NCBI GenBank assembly: GCA_937959315.1
Contig: CALGRC010000020.1
Location: forward strand, 1 to 8,379
Origin: an uncultured Clostridia bacterium
GTDB taxonomy: Bacteria > Bacillota > Clostridia > UMGS1810
DNA: 8,379 bases
Direction of reading: 5' to 3'
The notes below the pieces were generated by a model. It did not search any database. It was not told where the DNA came from and saw only the letters and a program-made list of their open reading frames with translations. Shown here in pieces: positions 7,201 through 8,379 of the stretch (positions within the stretch are counted from its first letter, which is position 1; each line of letters begins with the position of its first letter). The translations under genes were made by a program, and so were the position numbers.

Positions 7201-7692
7201 AGCTTTGGCACACAGGCATTGAAGGCAAACTGCTATATGATGTGGGACGAAGAAAACCTGTACTTCCTTGGCGAATTACAGGAGGAAATGCATATTCAGA
7301 TGCAAACCGGCGAGTATATCTGGCAGGACGACAGCATCCAGTTACAGCTCAACACCGGAACCGGCCAGACCACAGAAGTGGGGTTTGCTTTGACATCGCA
7401 GGGGCCACAGGTGTGGGCGTGGTATTTGGAAACCACTGAACCTGCAGGGAAGCTTTTGGATGATATAGACATTGCCATCCAGCGCCAAGGGCTGGTTACA
7501 ACTTACGAGGTTGCACTGCCGTGGGAACGGGTGGTTGCAAATACAGAAAATATCAAGAAGAACGGTTCTTTTCAATTTGGCCTGCTCGTGAACAACAATG
7601 ACAAAGGCGGGCGGGAAATCAATTCCTATGCCGGCGATATTGCCGGCTGGAAGACCATTTCGTCCATGTCAACCATGAATTTGTTTCAATGA
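4228..7692 (+). CDS. Large secreted clan GH-A glycosidase (GH39/PslG-like) with CBM9-like C-terminus
   Basis: The product has 1154 residues. A signal peptide (basic MKRKYIR, hydrophobic core, AIA before Glu30) directs export. Residues about 49-256 look like a jelly-roll/LamG-type binding domain (FEDG at the start, YIDNIAV at the end). An Ig-like beta domain follows at about 290-390. Residues about 392-700 form a (beta/alpha)8 barrel: DEWWF at 423-427, the acid/base motif ATNEWN with Glu495, the nucleophile motif VFVTECGW with Glu597, and FVWYDFEND near 632-641. The Asn-Glu pair and the roughly 100-residue spacing are clan GH-A hallmarks; the TE.GW and WYDF..D endings recall GH39 PslG-like enzymes. 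A beta-domain (about 700-790), further beta-rich segments, and a CBM9/DOMON-like domain (972-1154: PVIDGV, WDEENLYF, DSIQL, YEVALPWERV, VNNND) complete it. I see no LPXTG or SLH anchor, so it is probably released or held through its binding domains. The substrate is unknown; the neighbouring fucosidase suggests a fucosylated glycan. The exact GH family is uncertain. Confidence 0.85.
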   Translation: MKRKYIRVYSLTLAAMLAIFVMAPAGAIAEKETVITEDTAGTANGKGNLFHEDFEDGAFDDSGLEVLPASGGKYEIVDYDGARGKVLKLQLGNTGENRLKTVMEKREGGEGETLMYSFSYLSTTASNYAYLRVCKEWPSNQQEMTDFDQQGWNGLETMFLKDNGDGRQKITHNTRFRGFEDANMGDFKEAEINQWHDVDIIFDWRHGGFYVFLDKQIVVQYDLDNQIWGIGVFDLHISSYPGQQYYIDNIAVTRIRTSADIDIPKENFPENNIDWPYRDLDIEFSSGTPGNAFSSGDRQVITMTAESLADRTAGNYMVTFSVEDEYGNIVSTKEEQLVLENGGSAELEVPLSVDKFGKYYLRAELRDKEGNAYRGFTEFSYFNEPAAGVQNKDYGTCLHMGHGREFDELADMVDGAGINVVRDEWWFSGLSDLEIEPGVYRLPEKLLAFWEELAQRDITLIYIHNLCDDYGEIAYHLAKTAREIGLDVIWEATNEWNIQGVDPAYYADKQLEAYEGFKRGDPDAFVCGGTMAGVDAPQMREALERLDGRKAFDAWSYHAYFGATIRPERSNLALWTQNCKDILAEYGYVDTPVFVTECGWSSADDGVTEQRKAQNAVRSAALAEKLDTLDLFVWYDFENDNVSTQNREYSWGMIRFFRPSFEHPQAHSAESAYLAMANYNALTNGGDYVGDLQQDDRLYLYRYNGASGKPLLMAGAIDDEPISVGIRLDCDKVTLYDIYGNAQECYTKDGVLSVVLDGDPLYIEGDFAEPAVCEADYALSGGVLEAPSGTAASLSLVKNTEAEATVSISSVKSVVSENEMVLQNGINKISFHTDNGFSGERKIILTVIEGRKPVFYAPVYLAHCPSASVSRMVMTSNSSLLGNWSARVYVRNNDKYNAVSGTLYFTGPDEITETIKPVQLPLISPAAEQYVVINLPQWLDADEAEGELVTDRGERIPLRIRLDYEGANYAQEKPVIDGVAEEGEWSKQFPMSFGTQALKANCYMMWDEENLYFLGELQEEMHIQMQTGEYIWQDDSIQLQLNTGTGQTTEVGFALTSQGPQVWAWYLETTEPAGKLLDDIDIAIQRQGLVTTYEVALPWERVVANTENIKKNGSFQFGLLVNNNDKGGREINSYAGDIAGWKTISSMSTMNLFQ

Positions 7693-7793
7693 CCAATGAA
7701 GTTTAAACGGGAAAGAGGGGAGGAAAACAGGACAGGCGGCAGGCAAGAACAGGAAACGATAAAAGAAACAGGATCAAAGTGAGGAGGAAAAAC
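7693..7793 (+). other. Purine-rich intergenic leader without terminator
   Basis: From 7711 to 7793 the plus strand has only three T residues and is dominated by A and G. It contains two Shine-Dalgarno-like runs: GGGGAGG at 7717-7723, with no start codon in reach, and GAGGAGG at 7781-7787, which serves the next gene. No hairpin or T-run is seen, so the two secreted-protein genes are probably co-transcribed. Confidence 0.45.
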
Positions 7794-8379
7794 ATGAAAA
7801 CCAGGATAGGTACTTTTTTCGTTGCATTGGCGGTTTTGGCAAACATGGTTTGTTTTGGCACGGCGGCTGCGGCCGATACATTTGCCCCGGCCGACTACCG
7901 GTGGAAAACCGCGTATACGAAGTATTACAATGGGTTTGAAAATACACAAGGTGTCGGCGAGCTGCAAGGATCCATATATGAGGGCGATTTTACTATGGTT
8001 GGCACAGGAAATGGTGCAGCATTTACCAATTGGGCTGGAGATATGGATCTTGGCAGTGAAGGCGGCGGGAAAGCGATGCATGGGTATGGATACCCTGTAT
8101 ACAGCCTCAGCCTGGCCGAGGATAAAAAAATTGGAAGCAAAGATGGCATCGTTATGTTGTCGTTCGATATGTTCCAGGGAAGTGAAACTTCTTTTGAGGG
8201 ATATGTTGCATACCGGAGAAAGAGCGCGGACGGGATGGATGAATCCAGAAAAGTCTGGGGATTTAACAGGCATGATACCAAAATGGGGCTTGGCAGCGAC
8301 AGCAGTAAGTGGGCGCATGAGGCCCCGGTTTCCAACGGAGAAGGGGAAAAGCCCTATCAAAGCGCAGAAAACTGGCATA
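7794..8379 (+). CDS. Secreted protein with jelly-roll-like N-terminal domain, 3' end outside the window
   Basis: The ATG at 7794 follows GAGGAGG at 7781-7787 and opens a frame that remains open to the window end (195 full codons). A signal peptide is clear: MKTR, then a hydrophobic stretch ending in TAAAA before Asp28, with cleavage predicted at about 27/28. The mature part starts with a short linker, then YYNGFENTQGVGEL, a glycine-rich stretch (GSEGGGKAMHGYG) and alternating beta strands such as GIVMLSFDMFQG and FEGYVAYRR. The order is reminiscent of the N-terminal domain of the preceding glycosidase (FEDG opening, ETLMYSFSYLS strand), so both may carry related LamG/concanavalin-like carbohydrate-binding domains. 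No catalytic residues can be recognised in the visible part. It is probably another extracellular enzyme or glycan-binding protein of the same operon. The whole reverse-strand reading across this region is a shadow of this gene. Confidence 0.8.
   Translation, partial: MKTRIGTFFVALAVLANMVCFGTAAAADTFAPADYRWKTAYTKYYNGFENTQGVGELQGSIYEGDFTMVGTGNGAAFTNWAGDMDLGSEGGGKAMHGYGYPVYSLSLAEDKKIGSKDGIVMLSFDMFQGSETSFEGYVAYRRKSADGMDESRKVWGFNRHDTKMGLGSDSSKWAHEAPVSNGEGEKPYQSAENWH

Noticed and set aside
7686..8378. Minus-strand open frame of 230 codons at the right edge
   Set aside because: The plus strand here has a ribosome binding site, a signal peptide and a continuous frame; the minus-strand product has no recognisable sequence.

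Overview
The window looks like a chromosome of a gut-type Bacillota (Clostridia, Lachnospiraceae-like). The pointers are a Tn916/Tn1549-style coupling protein, an IS110 transposase of a clostridial subtype, strong GGAGG-type ribosome binding sites, a sigma-A-like TTGAAG/TATAAT promoter, and secreted multidomain glycosidases with Gram-positive-style signal peptides. The lineage is inferred from protein style and was not tested by a search.

Layout. (1) Positions 1-1182 are the tail of an integrative conjugative element module: the C-terminal half of a VirD4/TraG-type coupling ATPase, overlapped by a small winged-helix DNA-binding protein. (2) Positions 1183-1998 hold no intact gene. They contain a palindrome cluster and, on the minus strand, a decayed and truncated IS110-family transposase with an internal amber codon, a frameshift or deletion, and catalytic-site changes. 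(3) From a clear promoter at 2002-2031 to the window end, all genes run on the plus strand as a probable carbohydrate-utilisation operon. In order they are a 3-TM PQ-loop/SemiSWEET-like membrane protein, an alpha/beta-hydrolase esterase (4-nt ATGA overlap), a catalytic-domain-only GH29 alpha-L-fucosidase, a 1154-residue secreted clan GH-A (GH39/PslG-like) glycosidase with a C-terminal CBM9-like domain, and the 5' part of another secreted protein cut by the window end.

How the genes may work together (inference). The two exported proteins would bind and cut a fucose-containing, possibly acetylated, polysaccharide or host glycan outside the cell. The esterase and the fucosidase lack signal peptides and would finish the imported oligosaccharides in the cytoplasm. 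The small PQ-loop-like protein could move a sugar. No ABC, PTS or MFS transporter and no dedicated regulator lies in the window, so uptake and control would be encoded elsewhere.

I found no CRISPR array, tRNA, rRNA, riboswitch or convincing intrinsic terminator. The most notable points are the mobile-element/glycan-operon junction, the promoter that rules out the upstream start codons of the first operon gene, the SemiSWEET-like gene coupled to the esterase, and the unusual architecture of the large glycosidase. I see no wholly undescribed system.
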